From CAUZIZ01 sp965219005 (lineage in GTDB: Bacteria; Acidobacteriota; UBA6911; RPQK01; JAJDTT01), in contig CBDCMS010000002.1 in the NCBI GenBank assembly GCA_965219005.1, positions 1-64,000 of the forward strand: a stretch of DNA of 64,000 bases, read 5' to 3'. A model generated the notes under the pieces. That model searched no databases. It was not told the origin of the DNA and was given only the letters and a program-made list of their open reading frames with translations. Below are positions 27,701 to 36,851 of this stretch, piece by piece; positions within the stretch are counted from its first letter, which is position 1, and the number at the start of each line of letters is the position of its first letter. Both the position numbers and the translations under genes were made by a program.

Positions 27701-28240
27701 TCGGGTACGGCCCTTGTGAAAGTTCTCGGTGCCCTCGCGAAGTTGCTTCAGGGTCTTACTCAGCTCAATAAGCCCGGCGCTGGTCGCAAAAAGCAACTGA
27801 CCCAGATCACCCTCGCTTCTGAGGATCTCCTCGCCGCCTCCTTCCAGGGTATCGTCATCCAGTGAGAACATTGCCTTGTAGGCGTCGCGATCCATGCCGC
27901 CGAGCGCGTTGGCAATCACGCCATCGGCAACAGATTGGCCATGTTCGTTAAGCAGGCTGGCCGTGGTCTTGCGAACCCGCACCAACCGGTGTGTCTGCTC
28001 GCTTATCTCAAGATCGGACTCGATCCGCATGGCTTCGTAGCCGTGCCGGAAGCTGTATCGACTCCGCAGCTCAATCCCGAACAACAGGTCGAGAAAGCCT
28101 GCCAGGGCTGTTGACTTTCCAGTTTCGTTCGGACCATAGATAATATGCAGATCGGGGCCGTCACCGATCCGCTCGCCAAAGTCGATGGTGTGGTCGGTAA
28201 ACATGCCGTAACGCGACAAGCCAAGTCGGCGCAAGCGCAT
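24707..28240 (-). CDS. YhaN-like (Rad50/SbcC-type) ATPase
   Basis: A 1177-residue SMC-family ATPase that should pair with the nuclease encoded just upstream. The N-terminus has the YhaN-type opening (RLGLSRYGMFTDHTIDFGE), Walker A at residues 36-44 (GPNETGKST) and the AAA-27 signature SFRHGYEAMRIE and LEGGGEEILRSEGDLGQLLF. Residues 180-1000 are long heptad-rich helices. The C-terminus holds the signature SKGARFQLYLALRVA, Walker B with VPFVADDILETFDD and the switch YLSHHRHLCEI. A zinc-hook CxxC is not visible, as in other YhaN proteins. Mre11/Rad50-type complexes open and cut DNA ends and hairpins. Its ATG overlaps the upstream stop (TAATG), so translation is coupled. Confidence 0.85.
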   Translation of the reverse strand: MRLRRLGLSRYGMFTDHTIDFGERIGDGPDLHIIYGPNETGKSTALAGFLDLLFGIELRSRYSFRHGYEAMRIESDLEISEQTHRLVRVRKTTASLLNEHGQSVADGVIANALGGMDRDAYKAMFSLDDDTLEGGGEEILRSEGDLGQLLFATSAGLIELSKTLKQLREGTENFHKGRTRNTELYKLRAELSRLDKEKKELDTVASAFTRLITDRDRAKSAYDEAISARAELETERENAERLIQGLPWLSEIHRLRGEVMELGSLPEAPQVWFEQVGSLIDQEPRLTTRLDGRKRQKRQLTEKCEVLVVDNAILGLESRIAQLDKARARYLTAEEDLPERHSKLSEYDGTIRTVTRRLSEAPGIDPTSLIVPAGVVGSLNDLIEQRSGLDERLRTTATEMEKAAAVVGAARRAVEETGTEAGEGEDGTFDHLNAAIKAVHADDYRARLSVHMRRRSDLKAAIDAQIAQLHPWEGAAEVLAGVSVPETEEMDVWGSALDHAAKDIDRLKREETRLLADRNKLSGLMDAKRSETGLIDDEEAARLRSLRDEAWRTHRETLDATSADTFEERLKADDDAMAARIVKSTELAKLRQASEDLREKTSELDRNAGELALAQKQQRQVLDEVAAAAQIMAETGAEGLSSAVTLPKLTTWIDRRAEVLKTLEELGSQDVEIERAREDENRHRGRLAKAMTIAQVAHDPALTLEDLVVIAQAAVESDKERRVASRAARQEVERARAELEPRQRETGQAGRDASKWHADWTTSLSRCWLGGADPEPSTAAVRRILEDVAVLEWTLENRAAMADRIGKMEQDQAAFTAAVRALVEQLGDPFDAGQVVAINDGLSNRFNKAIHDRKARGNCLEEIASVAEDIAEVENSLVELRAVADEMFKAFGVDSLREVDERLKKVARRTTVRGELSDHETNLVESMKARSLEEAVSALENTELDKLEQEIAGIKARLGYASGRTNELYLALGRAEDAINAVGGDNAVARLEAKRRTALLEIEEGVLAYLRTQLGIEAADRALSAYRDEHRSSMMKRASEAFRTISRGAYSRLDTQLTDKGEMLLGIGADGAKIASEMSKGARFQLYLALRVAGYFEFVDQHGPVPFVADDILETFDDFRAEEAFRLFTEMAGVGQVIYLSHHRHLCEIARAVCLNVTIHELPELVPLVAATEADRD

Positions 28241-29508
28241 TAGTTCGCCTCTCCCTCAGGTACGCCTTCCTTCAAATGGGCAAGCACCGCTTCGCAGCCT
28301 TCGGCCGTTAGCGCCTCAATGATTTCGATGCGCGATTTCTGATTGTCTCCAAGAACGCCGCGCACCTCGGGCGGCAAGCTCGGCTCCAGCTCTTCCGCGA
28401 GGCGGTTCGCCGCCTGCTTGAACTCATTCGACTGGGTGATTGTCCCCAGCATCTTCGCGGCAAGCTCGCTCACCGGTCCAACGGGGAGATCTGTCTCCGG
28501 CCCTACATTCAACTCGACCTTTTCAACCCATGTGCGGTCAAGCGGCGCGGCGCGACTGTCCGCCTCAGCCTTTACGACGTCCCGGTCGCGGCGGAGACGC
28601 CACGCTAAGTCGGTACGACCCTGCAACGTGAGCCGGACGACCAGATGCTCTGAATTGACGGAGCCCCGAGCCTGCTTGAGGCTCGCACCGACGCGCTCGA
28701 CCATGCCACGCCAGTCCTGGATGCCGGTCAGGTCGACCGCAACACGTTCGAACTGGGCAATGCTCGTCGGATACGGCCGGGACTCGACCGCGCCGTCATT
28801 CCCAACGGTGACCATCGTCACTGATTTAGGGCCGGCCTCGTTGATGTCACGTCCCTGCGGCAGACCGGGCATGACGATGAACGGATCGCGGCTGTGCACC
28901 TCCCGCTTGTGTATGTGGCCAAGGCACCAATAATCGAAACCGGTGTCGGCCAGTTGGGCGAAGCGGCATGGCGCGTAATCGTCGTGCTGCGTGTCGCCGG
29001 CCAGGCTTGTATGAAGCAGGCCGATGTTGAGCGCGTCCGCGACTCGAGCCTTGAACTTAGGGACCAGGCTCTCCGGCGCATGGGGGTTCGCAAAGCTGAT
29101 TCCGTGGACGACGACGGGAGTCTCACCACGAGGCCGTTCCAACTCGACAGCTTCACCTCGCCCTCCAAAGACCTTCACGCCTTCCGGCAATACAAGTTCC
29201 CTGGTGATCCGTGATTCCGCGTCATGGTTGCCCCGCACGATGAATGTTCGAATTCCGGACTCATCTAGCCGCCGCAGTTGAGCGGCGAGAAAGAGGGCAG
29301 TTTTCATCGACGTCTGATCGCCATCGTAGAGATCCCCGGCGATCATCAGAGCGTTAACCTGTTCGTCGAGGCACAGATCGATGATTCGCTCGAAGGCGAG
29401 GCGGGTCGCGCCACCAATTAATTCGGCAAGTGCGGGATCTCGAAGGGCGAGAGATCGCAGCGGGGAGTCAAGGTGGATATCGGCGGTGTGAACGAAGCGA
29501 AATGGCAT
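28240..29508 (-). CDS. YhaO-like (Mre11/SbcD-type) DNA repair exonuclease
   Basis: A 422-residue metallophosphoesterase nuclease. All phosphodiesterase motifs are present: HTADIHLDSPL (D and H near residues 10-12), MIAGDLYDG (about 58), VRGNHDAES (about 96), LLHTSLAG and CLGHIHKREVH (about 196), which together bind two Mn ions. Residues 300-422 would form the capping and ATPase-binding region. It is the first gene of a two-gene operon with the YhaN-like ATPase. Sequence style (for example PHAPESLVPKFKARVADALN) recalls proteobacterial homologues, so horizontal origin is likely. It is convergent with nothing and shares its upstream side with a VapBC pair. Confidence 0.88.
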   Translation of the reverse strand: MPFRFVHTADIHLDSPLRSLALRDPALAELIGGATRLAFERIIDLCLDEQVNALMIAGDLYDGDQTSMKTALFLAAQLRRLDESGIRTFIVRGNHDAESRITRELVLPEGVKVFGGRGEAVELERPRGETPVVVHGISFANPHAPESLVPKFKARVADALNIGLLHTSLAGDTQHDDYAPCRFAQLADTGFDYWCLGHIHKREVHSRDPFIVMPGLPQGRDINEAGPKSVTMVTVGNDGAVESRPYPTSIAQFERVAVDLTGIQDWRGMVERVGASLKQARGSVNSEHLVVRLTLQGRTDLAWRLRRDRDVVKAEADSRAAPLDRTWVEKVELNVGPETDLPVGPVSELAAKMLGTITQSNEFKQAANRLAEELEPSLPPEVRGVLGDNQKSRIEIIEALTAEGCEAVLAHLKEGVPEGEAN

Positions 29509-29577
29509 AATCGATACTACAAATATCCCTGGAAAAACAACGGATTAACCGGCCGAAGCGAGACGGAACGGGGTTCG

Positions 29578-30010
29578 TCAGCCATCCAGAAGGTTGATCA
29601 AGCGCAACCCGGGGTATGCCGAAAAACCGCGGTCCAGAGTCACCCATTCGCAGCCGTGTTCGATTGCCAGAGCCGCATGATAGGCATCTGGAATTCGATT
29701 GCCCGTTAGTTGGAGCGTCTCAGACATGCCGCGAAATATGCGCCAATGACTACTGCCGGGACGCAATGCCGTGCTCGCGGGCTGCGCAAGCAACGCATCG
29801 ATGAAGGCGCAGGCCGCCTCGCCGGGCGTGGGGGGGGTGGAATATCCGAGGATGCGTCAATACGCGGAGCACACCGCTGAGCACGAGTTCGAACAGGCCG
29901 ACCCGATCCCGGCCCGATAAAGCTTCGACCAGCCACGTCCGGCAGCGTTCGTGGTGGACTGCGTCCTCGCGGAATGCGCTCACCAAGACATTAACGTCAG
30001 GACTCTGCAT
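29578..30010 (-). pseudogene. VapC-like PIN-domain toxin, frameshifted at a G8 run
   Basis: The N-terminal half, from ATG 30010, reads SPDVNVLVSAFREDAVHHER with the first acidic residue of a PIN ribonuclease, then VGLFELVLSGVLRVLTHPRI. At a run of eight G (29830-29837) the frame is lost. In another frame the remainder is intact: ACAFIDALLAQPASTAL, GNRIPDAYHAALAIEHGCEW and TLDRGFSAYPGLRLINLLDG, which supply the other catalytic Asp residues. One base more or fewer in the run restores a normal protein of about 143 residues. VapC toxins cut tRNA or rRNA. The start overlaps the antitoxin gene by 14 bp. Confidence 0.75.
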
Positions 30011-30236
30011 TCATGATAGCTTCGAGCGCCGTGTTGTCCGTCAAGTCCACGCCGGGCTGCACTCCTTGTCCACGAAACACCGGTATGGGCGGAGCATCAG
30101 CAACGGCGTTAGCCGGGCCCGCCAGGAACTCGCGAAGAGCCTGCTCGATCGTTACTTTCAGGGTTTTGCGCTCACCCGCCGCGTAGGCTTTGACCGCCCG
30201 GAGCAACTCCTCATTAACATCTATCGTCGTTCTCAT
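29997..30236 (-). CDS. VapB-like antitoxin
   Basis: About 79 residues from ATG 30236. The N-terminus is a ribbon-helix-helix fold (MRTTIDVNEELLRAVKAYAA) that binds DNA as a dimer and represses its own operon. The disordered C-terminal part (PPIPVFRGQGVQPGVDLTDN) is the segment that normally blocks the PIN toxin active site. The end overlaps the toxin start. A longer frame begins at 30272 but lacks family sequence. Confidence 0.8.
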   Translation of the reverse strand: MRTTIDVNEELLRAVKAYAAGERKTLKVTIEQALREFLAGPANAVADAPPIPVFRGQGVQPGVDLTDNTALEAIMNAES

Positions 30237-30656
30237 GTGTGGAAGTATATCCATGAATATGCTTTCGCACAATGGCTGCCACTAGAATGACTAGATTACT
30301 GGCGCAGTTGATCAAGGAGCCGGTAGAGTTAGGGCCGTACCCACGTCCGCCGGAAGTTGTCGCGCGAAAAATGCGTTCGCGCCACGCCGCTTCCACCGTG
30401 GCGAGGGCGGTACGGCTGTGGGGAGACGTTGGCAGAACCGACCAGCGTTGCACAAAGCTATCGCTAATCGAATCTCTCCTGCAATACCGTTTCGCAACGC
30501 CTAAACCCTTGAAAGCCCGTCCGCCGAGTGGCGCGGCAAGTTGCCCGAGTTCGATAATATGGTGGCTATCAACGAACTGTTGGGGGCCATGATGAGCCTG
30601 CAGGTGGGGGCGCAAAGGGCAACCTCATGGATCCTCGCACAACTGGTTAGGAACAC

Positions 30657-33368
30657 ATGACTCGAAGGTCGGCAAGCGGGACTCGTAGGACGCTGGTAGT
30701 GCATAGTCGCTATGCGTGGCGAAGCCACCGGACGAAAGCCGCGATTGACAGTGACCAGGGTCTGCTGCTTGTAACTATCGAGCAACTTGCTGCCCGGCTT
30801 GCAGGAGGTTTCCTCCAGTACATCAATGAAGATGACCTCAAATCCGCGGTGGTAACTGCCATCGGGGATCCGCTCGGCGAGCTTGACAAGATCAAAGCCT
30901 TACCCGGCTTTCAACGTGCTGCTGCGGCAAGTTTGTCGAAGCTATGGACGGCAGGTTTGAATCTGGCTGAGGAGGAGGCGGCCGCAACCGACGAAACAGC
31001 GAAAGCGCGCTTCGCCTCGCTGGCGGTCCTGGAAAGAGGAGTGCTTTCTCGGCTGCCAAACCATCAGGTCCGGCCACGGGACCTCGTAGCGGCAGCATCC
31101 CAACGTGTCGGCCACGCCCGGTCAATCTTCGGCCACATTGAGATCCACGGCCGCACCGAGATGTCACCAGTGTGGCGGCCATTATTGTCGCTGATTCGCC
31201 GGGAAACGGACCTTGTCTGGGTTGGGGAAGCGAGGAAAATCCCAAGTTGGCTACCGGCCACCGGGATCGCAGTTGAGACAACGCCACCGTCGTCTCCATC
31301 CGTCCGTGCCGTATCCTGTGCCAGTCCGCGGCACGAGATTTTGGAAGCCCTGCGGTGGGCCCGGCAGCATCTTGCCCAAGGAGCATTACCCCAACAGATT
31401 GCGATCACGACGGCGTCGCCCGAGTCCTGGGATGATCACATGCTGGCGCTGGCCGAAGCCGCAAATCTGCCGCTCCACTTCATCCATGGCCGATCCGCGC
31501 TTTCGACAGCCGAAGGGCAATTAGCCGCAGCTCTTGCTGAAATCCTCCTGCGCGGATTTTCGCGCATGCGCATGGTCCGTTTCGTGGCACTCCTCCGCTC
31601 ACAATGCAGGCGTTTTAACGCCCTGCCAGGCGACTGGTGGCGGGCCTTGCCAGAGGGAGCCCCATTGCTGGATGCAGCCCGTTGGACGAGGGCTATTGCT
31701 GCGTTGTCACCGGGAGATTTCTCCGATGGCAAAGACCACCGGCCATTGCTGGAAGAGATCGTTGAGACGCTGAGCCAAGGTCTGATTGAATCGGCAGCGA
31801 TCGGCGACCGGGTTCTCGACGGAAAGGCACTTGCGGTTTGGCGCAAAGCGCTAACGGAGGGACCGCCAGCTGCGTTGGATGTCACCCTGACCGGACTGCG
31901 TGTCGATGATGGGGTTGAACCTGACGGCGCCATCGTCTGGGGTCCGGCATCGGCCATAGCCGCTGTTCCCAGGCCCTTTTCTTGGCTTGTCGGCCTGACC
32001 TCACGTTCCTGGCCCCGCCGCGCTAGTGAAGATCCGCTTCTTCCGAATCACATCATCGCGGCAGACCGTCTCGACCCGCTGCCCGTTCACGAAGCGGACC
32101 GGCGCGACTTTCAAACCATCCGCGACATGACGGACGGCGAAGTCGTCTGCTCGCGGGCTCGGCGTGATAGCGGAGGGAGGCTAAACGGCATTTCGCCGCT
32201 CTATCCACACGATCTTGATGAAACTTACCTCGCGCAAAGCCGGGAGCCTGAACATGCCGCAAGCGGAAGCGACCGGTTGATGGCCCGTCCCGAGGAATTT
32301 TCCGGGCTGCCACACGCGATATCGGCGCGGCAGACCTGGATCGACTGGCACCGGAAGAAGCTTACGGGGCACGATGGCCTAGTAAGGAGCAATCACCCCT
32401 TGCTGGTCCGGGCACTCGACCGGCAGCAATCCGCGAGCTCGCTGGTGAAGCTGCTCCGCGATCCCTTGGGATATCTCTGGACCTATGGCTTCGGATGGCG
32501 AGAACCTGAAGAAACGGATGAGCCGCTGACGCTCGATCCGCTCGCCTTCGGCAACCTGCTCCACGAAATTCTCGAAGAAACGGTAACCTGTCTGGAGAGC
32601 CCCGATGCTGACGGGTTTGCCGGCGCTTCGACCGAGGCCATTGTCCAAGCTGTAGAACAGGCTGCAGAGATCGTGAGAACACAGTGGGACGAATCGCGTC
32701 CTGTGCCGCCTCCCGTAGTTTGGGCTCGCAAGCGGGCCGAGGCGGTGGAACTTGCTACAGCCGCGTTGACTCTGGACGAAGAGTTTTTGCCGGATCAGCG
32801 CAGTTGGGCTGAAATTCCGTTCGGTGGCGGTCCGCGGGCGGAAGCCCTCAGTGAAGACGCCCGTGCCGCGCTGCCGTGGGACCCTGGATCCGAAGTCGTC
32901 ATCGCGGGCACGACGGTTTGCATTGGTGGATCGATTGACCGTCTTGACCTTTCAGGTGATCGAAGCCGCGCGCGAGTGACGGATTACAAGTCGGGAAAGC
33001 TGCGAGGACGGCCGCCTCAGATCAAGGGTGGCGCGGAACTGCAGCGGTGCCTCTACGCGTTTGCGGTCAAAAGACTGATCGCCACGCAGCCGCAAGTGGA
33101 CGCGCGTCTCCTTTATCCGCGTAAAGGTGATTCGGCGCTACTCCTTGATGACCCGGAAGGAACACTGGAAAGGTTGACAAGGTACCTGGCCGCGGCTTCC
33201 GCTTCATTCACCGAAGGGAAAGCACTTTCCGGCCCTGCCGCGGATGAGAGGTGGTACGATTTGGCCTTTGCGTTGCCGGGGGGCGCGAAGGAAAGCTACC
33301 TCGCTACCAAATTGCCGTTCGCCGCCAAGGCTCTTGCCGAGATTGCACCACTGTGGGAGGAGCCTTGA
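30657..33368 (+). CDS. AddB-like PD-(D/E)XK nuclease/helicase-like protein
   Basis: A 903-residue partner of the helicase encoded next. The N-terminal part has an inactive helicase-like fold without a Walker A motif (LLLVTIEQLAARLAGGFLQ). The C-terminal nuclease carries the RecB-type motifs: GNLLHEILEE (about residue 632), IDRLDLSGD and the core VTDYKSGKLRG (about 774) with QRCLYAFAVK as the QxxxY element. I see no Cys cluster for an iron-sulfur site, unlike classical Firmicutes AddB. AddAB-type enzymes resect double-strand ends during recombination and degrade foreign linear DNA. Its stop is one base before the AddA-like start, so the genes are coupled. The gene is divergent from the VapBC operon across 420 bp, in which I recognise no further gene. 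Style resembles alphaproteobacterial homologues. Confidence 0.8.
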   Translation: MTRRSASGTRRTLVVHSRYAWRSHRTKAAIDSDQGLLLVTIEQLAARLAGGFLQYINEDDLKSAVVTAIGDPLGELDKIKALPGFQRAAAASLSKLWTAGLNLAEEEAAATDETAKARFASLAVLERGVLSRLPNHQVRPRDLVAAASQRVGHARSIFGHIEIHGRTEMSPVWRPLLSLIRRETDLVWVGEARKIPSWLPATGIAVETTPPSSPSVRAVSCASPRHEILEALRWARQHLAQGALPQQIAITTASPESWDDHMLALAEAANLPLHFIHGRSALSTAEGQLAAALAEILLRGFSRMRMVRFVALLRSQCRRFNALPGDWWRALPEGAPLLDAARWTRAIAALSPGDFSDGKDHRPLLEEIVETLSQGLIESAAIGDRVLDGKALAVWRKALTEGPPAALDVTLTGLRVDDGVEPDGAIVWGPASAIAAVPRPFSWLVGLTSRSWPRRASEDPLLPNHIIAADRLDPLPVHEADRRDFQTIRDMTDGEVVCSRARRDSGGRLNGISPLYPHDLDETYLAQSREPEHAASGSDRLMARPEEFSGLPHAISARQTWIDWHRKKLTGHDGLVRSNHPLLVRALDRQQSASSLVKLLRDPLGYLWTYGFGWREPEETDEPLTLDPLAFGNLLHEILEETVTCLESPDADGFAGASTEAIVQAVEQAAEIVRTQWDESRPVPPPVVWARKRAEAVELATAALTLDEEFLPDQRSWAEIPFGGGPRAEALSEDARAALPWDPGSEVVIAGTTVCIGGSIDRLDLSGDRSRARVTDYKSGKLRGRPPQIKGGAELQRCLYAFAVKRLIATQPQVDARLLYPRKGDSALLLDDPEGTLERLTRYLAAASASFTEGKALSGPAADERWYDLAFALPGGAKESYLATKLPFAAKALAEIAPLWEEP

Positions 33369-33369
33369 G

Positions 33370-36300
33370 ATGGTAGGGGCTCACACAGGTGTTCCACTTC
33401 CCGATTCCGTAGCGCGGATCGCAGCGCTGACGGATCATAAGCGCTCCCTCCTGGTCGAGGCGGGTGCGGGTAGCGGAAAGACGGCTCTCCTGGCCGGACG
33501 AGTGTCGCTGCTCGTTGGTGCGGGCATTCATCCGAAGAACATCGCCGCGATTACCTTCACGGAGGCCGCCGCCGCGGAATTGCTAGAGCGGATAGAGAGC
33601 ATCGTGCGGGATCTTCTTTCCGGTGAGATGCCCGTTGAGCTTGCCGAGGCATTGCCAACTGGTCTAACCGAGGTGCAGAGAACCCATCTTCAGAATGGCG
33701 CCGATGCTCTGGACGAAATCACCTGCACCACAATCCACGGTTTTTGCCAGCAATTGATAAGGCCCTACCCTGTGGAAACCGGCCTTGATCCGGGTGCGAC
33801 CATTATCGATCCCCCGGCAGCGGAACTCGCCTACCAGGATCTGATGGAGGCGTGGCTTTCTTCTCGGTTTGGACGGAGCCGCGCTGCCGAGGGATTAGGG
33901 CGGATTCCACCGATGAAGGATATTGGCGGCGAGGAGGATTTCTTTTCCGAACTCCTGCTGAGGGCACCCGATGAAACACTGGAACTGATCCAGCGCACAG
34001 CACAATTTCTGAAGATCCACCGGACGGCTCAAGCAGCCAGTGCGGAAATTGATCAAGCAGTCTTTGAACGGTTCGTGGACGCCGCCGAGGCATTTGCCGC
34101 CTGGTATAAGGATTGTGGCATGGTAGAGCCAGTCACCGCCGGCCTGATCGATGACCTTGGGCGGGTCGCCGATATGGCGCGGGAGGCAGCCATGAAACCT
34201 CTGACCGGTCGGCGCATCGCCGAACTTCTTGTCCATGAGCCGCCTTCAGCCTGCAAGAAGGGGCAAAGGGAATTTAAGCAGTGGCTGGTCAAGACAAAGT
34301 GGAAAGACGCGGCGAAATCCGTGGGCAGGAGCGTGGCGCACGGTGAGCAGCTCAGCATGGCCGGTGAAGCGCGTTACAGCGCTTGCGCTGGAGCCTATGG
34401 CGCGGTTTGCTCCGGACTCGGAACGCTCACGTTCGAACGCTTCGTCGCCGAGTTTGGCGCGCTTCGGGATCTGTACCTGGACTATAAGCGCGATGCCGCT
34501 CTGCTTGATTTCGACGACCTGCTCCATCATGCTCGTGATCTCCTCAAAAATAATGAAGCAGTGCGCATGGCGCTGGCAGAGCGCTATTCACACATCTTGG
34601 TCGATGAATTTCAGGATACTGATCCCATCCAGGCCGAGATCGTTTGGCGGTTGGCCGGCGAGGGCGCTCCCGCATCACCGTGGCATGAACACGCCATTCG
34701 TCCCGGCGCACTGTTTCTTGTAGGGGATCCGAAACAAGCAATTTACCGGTTCCGTGGGGCAGACGTGCAAACCTACCTTGTGGCTAAACAGGCACTTTCA
34801 AAACGCGATCCGGCATCCATCCTGGAGATATCAGCCAACTTCCGAACACGGGAACCCATCCTGGAATACGTCAATGAGCATTTCGAGGAGATGCTTGACG
34901 AAGCACAGGGACAGCCTGGCTTTACAGCGCTTAGGGCAACACGTTCTGTCGGCGATGAACCAAGTATCGCGGCCTTTGATATTACGCTGGAAGACCGGCA
35001 CAAGAACGCCAAGGGCAAACTGCTCGTCGAGCGTGTCCGCCGGGAGGAAGCGGAGGTTGTTGCCAACATCGTGCGGCACCTGATCGGAGCTTATCCCGTT
35101 TGGGATAAGGGTGAGAATGAATCCCGGCCCGCGCTGGCCGGCGATATCGCTCTGCTCGCCCCAACCGGGACCAGTCTTTGGATTTATGAACAGGCTTTAG
35201 AGCAGAGCGAAGTCCCGATCGCCACACAGGCTGGCAAGGGCTTCTTTCGCCGGCAGGAAGTCCAGGATCTGATCGCGGTCGCCCGGGCCATCGCGGATTC
35301 CCGCGACACACTGGCGTTCGGTGCATTGATCCGGGGGCCTCTGGTCGGTCTCACCGAGGAACAGATAGCCGACGAGATCGAAGCCCTACAGGCCCAAACG
35401 AAAGGCGCCGACCGCCTCACGCTTTGGACCGATCCCGGGCTGGTCGGCAACACCGTGCTTCGGCAAACGCTCACTGTGCTGCAGAATTTGGCGCGTAAGG
35501 CACGCCGGACAACACCCTACCACCTACTTGCGGAAGCTGTGGAAGAGCTGCATGTGCGGCCGATCTTGAAGGCGCGCCATCTGCGGGGCACCGAACGGGC
35601 GCTCGCCAACGTTGAACTCGTTCTGGAAATGGCGCGTGCCTATGCCGGGCGCGGAATCGGAGAATTGGCCCGCGCGCTTTGGCGGCGTTGGGACGACGGA
35701 GACGCCCAAGCAGAAGGCCGCCCGGACGCCGAAGCGGATGCCGTTTCGATCATCACCATGCATTCGGCCAAGGGGCTGGAATGGCCCATCGTGATTCCCA
35801 TTAATTCCACAACCAAACCTTGGTCGGATACGAGTTTTCTTTACCGGCGCCGGGACGACAGCGTCCACTTCAGGATGTTCGGCTTTCCGAGTCCTGGTTA
35901 TGAAACGGTCCGTCAGGAGGAAACCGAGGAACTGCGCCGCGAACGGATCCGTCTTTGGTACGTCGCCTTGACCCGCGCACGGGACCTGCTGCTGCTCCCC
36001 AGGCAAAACGAGCGCATCGAGGGCGATTGGCTCAGCCTGATAAACATCGATATCGAGGCTCTTCCTTCTTTCGATGGCGCGCGGTTTAAGGGACTGCCAC
36101 CAACTCCAGCCGTTGGTACTCCCAACGCTCAGGATGCCGCAGTATGGGAGCGGGAGGCATCTACCATCGCTGCCAATCAGTGGCGGATATCGTGGCATCA
36201 ACCCAGCCGTCATGAGGACCCGGTGGAGCCTGTGGAAGAACCGGAGGCCGTGTTTACAAGCGCCGACGCAGCCCTCGAAGCCATGCCGGAAGAGACCGAA

Positions 36301-36807
36301 GAGACGCATATTCGGGGCGGACGAGAACGTGGCTTGGTCCTGCACAAACTGATGGAAGAAGTGCTCACCGGTGAAACCCTGGAGGATGCGGGACCGCTGC
36401 AAGCGCGTGCCTCCGAACTTGTTACACAGCTGGGGTTCGAGGATGTGCAAGACGCATTGTCGGGGCCGTCTAGCGCCGAGATGGCCGCCACGGTCTGGCG
36501 AACATTGCAACTCCCGGAGATCGCGGAACTGCGCTCACGGCTGGTTCCTGAATTCCGGGTCTATGCAAGCGCTATCGAAGGTTGTGCGGCGACTCTTACG
36601 GCTGGCATTGCTGACGCCGTCGCCGTCTATGAAGAAGGCCATATTGACGTGATCGTGGACTGGAAGAGTGACGTAAATCCCGAGGCGGAACAGGTTGCAA
36701 TGTATCGCAAGCAGGTTCGCGACTACCTTCAGTCGACCGGCGCTCAAACCGGGCTCATTGTCTTCCTCAGCTCGGATCGAATTGAAAAAGTCGTGCGGAG
36801 AAATTAA
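33370..36807 (+). CDS. AddA-like UvrD-family helicase-nuclease
   Basis: An 1145-residue superfamily 1 helicase with a fused nuclease. Helicase motifs appear in order: VEAGAGSGKTALLAGRVSLL, ITFTEAAAAELLERI, TTIHGFCQQLI, LVDEFQDTDPIQ, LVGDPKQAIYRFRGAD, EISANFRTREPILEYV, ITMHSAKGLEWPIVIP and RLWYVALTRARDLLLL. The C-terminal RecB-like nuclease has LVLHKLMEEVLTGE, HIDVIVDWKSDVNP and QVAMYRKQVRDYL, so both activities look intact. ATG 33370 follows the AddB-like stop directly, and the frame upstream of it belongs to that gene. It would unwind and trim DNA ends together with its partner. The 3' end is followed within 45 bp by an IS6-family element. Confidence 0.85.
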   Translation: MVGAHTGVPLPDSVARIAALTDHKRSLLVEAGAGSGKTALLAGRVSLLVGAGIHPKNIAAITFTEAAAAELLERIESIVRDLLSGEMPVELAEALPTGLTEVQRTHLQNGADALDEITCTTIHGFCQQLIRPYPVETGLDPGATIIDPPAAELAYQDLMEAWLSSRFGRSRAAEGLGRIPPMKDIGGEEDFFSELLLRAPDETLELIQRTAQFLKIHRTAQAASAEIDQAVFERFVDAAEAFAAWYKDCGMVEPVTAGLIDDLGRVADMAREAAMKPLTGRRIAELLVHEPPSACKKGQREFKQWLVKTKWKDAAKSVGRSVAHGEQLSMAGEARYSACAGAYGAVCSGLGTLTFERFVAEFGALRDLYLDYKRDAALLDFDDLLHHARDLLKNNEAVRMALAERYSHILVDEFQDTDPIQAEIVWRLAGEGAPASPWHEHAIRPGALFLVGDPKQAIYRFRGADVQTYLVAKQALSKRDPASILEISANFRTREPILEYVNEHFEEMLDEAQGQPGFTALRATRSVGDEPSIAAFDITLEDRHKNAKGKLLVERVRREEAEVVANIVRHLIGAYPVWDKGENESRPALAGDIALLAPTGTSLWIYEQALEQSEVPIATQAGKGFFRRQEVQDLIAVARAIADSRDTLAFGALIRGPLVGLTEEQIADEIEALQAQTKGADRLTLWTDPGLVGNTVLRQTLTVLQNLARKARRTTPYHLLAEAVEELHVRPILKARHLRGTERALANVELVLEMARAYAGRGIGELARALWRRWDDGDAQAEGRPDAEADAVSIITMHSAKGLEWPIVIPINSTTKPWSDTSFLYRRRDDSVHFRMFGFPSPGYETVRQEETEELRRERIRLWYVALTRARDLLLLPRQNERIEGDWLSLINIDIEALPSFDGARFKGLPPTPAVGTPNAQDAAVWEREASTIAANQWRISWHQPSRHEDPVEPVEEPEAVFTSADAALEAMPEETEETHIRGGRERGLVLHKLMEEVLTGETLEDAGPLQARASELVTQLGFEDVQDALSGPSSAEMAATVWRTLQLPEIAELRSRLVPEFRVYASAIEGCAATLTAGIADAVAVYEEGHIDVIVDWKSDVNPEAEQVAMYRKQVRDYLQSTGAQTGLIVFLSSDRIEKVVRRN

Positions 36808-36851
36808 TGACAAGGATCAGAGAACGGTGTTTTGAAATGAGTTAACGGCTC

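Noticed and set aside
30272..30592. Forward frame of 106 codons between vapB and the AddB-like gene
   Set aside because: Composition is random-like and a reverse frame covers the same bases; neither shows a known domain, so the 384-bp gap is left without a gene.
35524..36510. Reverse frame of 328 codons
   Set aside because: It is antisense to the helicase motifs of the AddA-like gene and is a codon-bias shadow.
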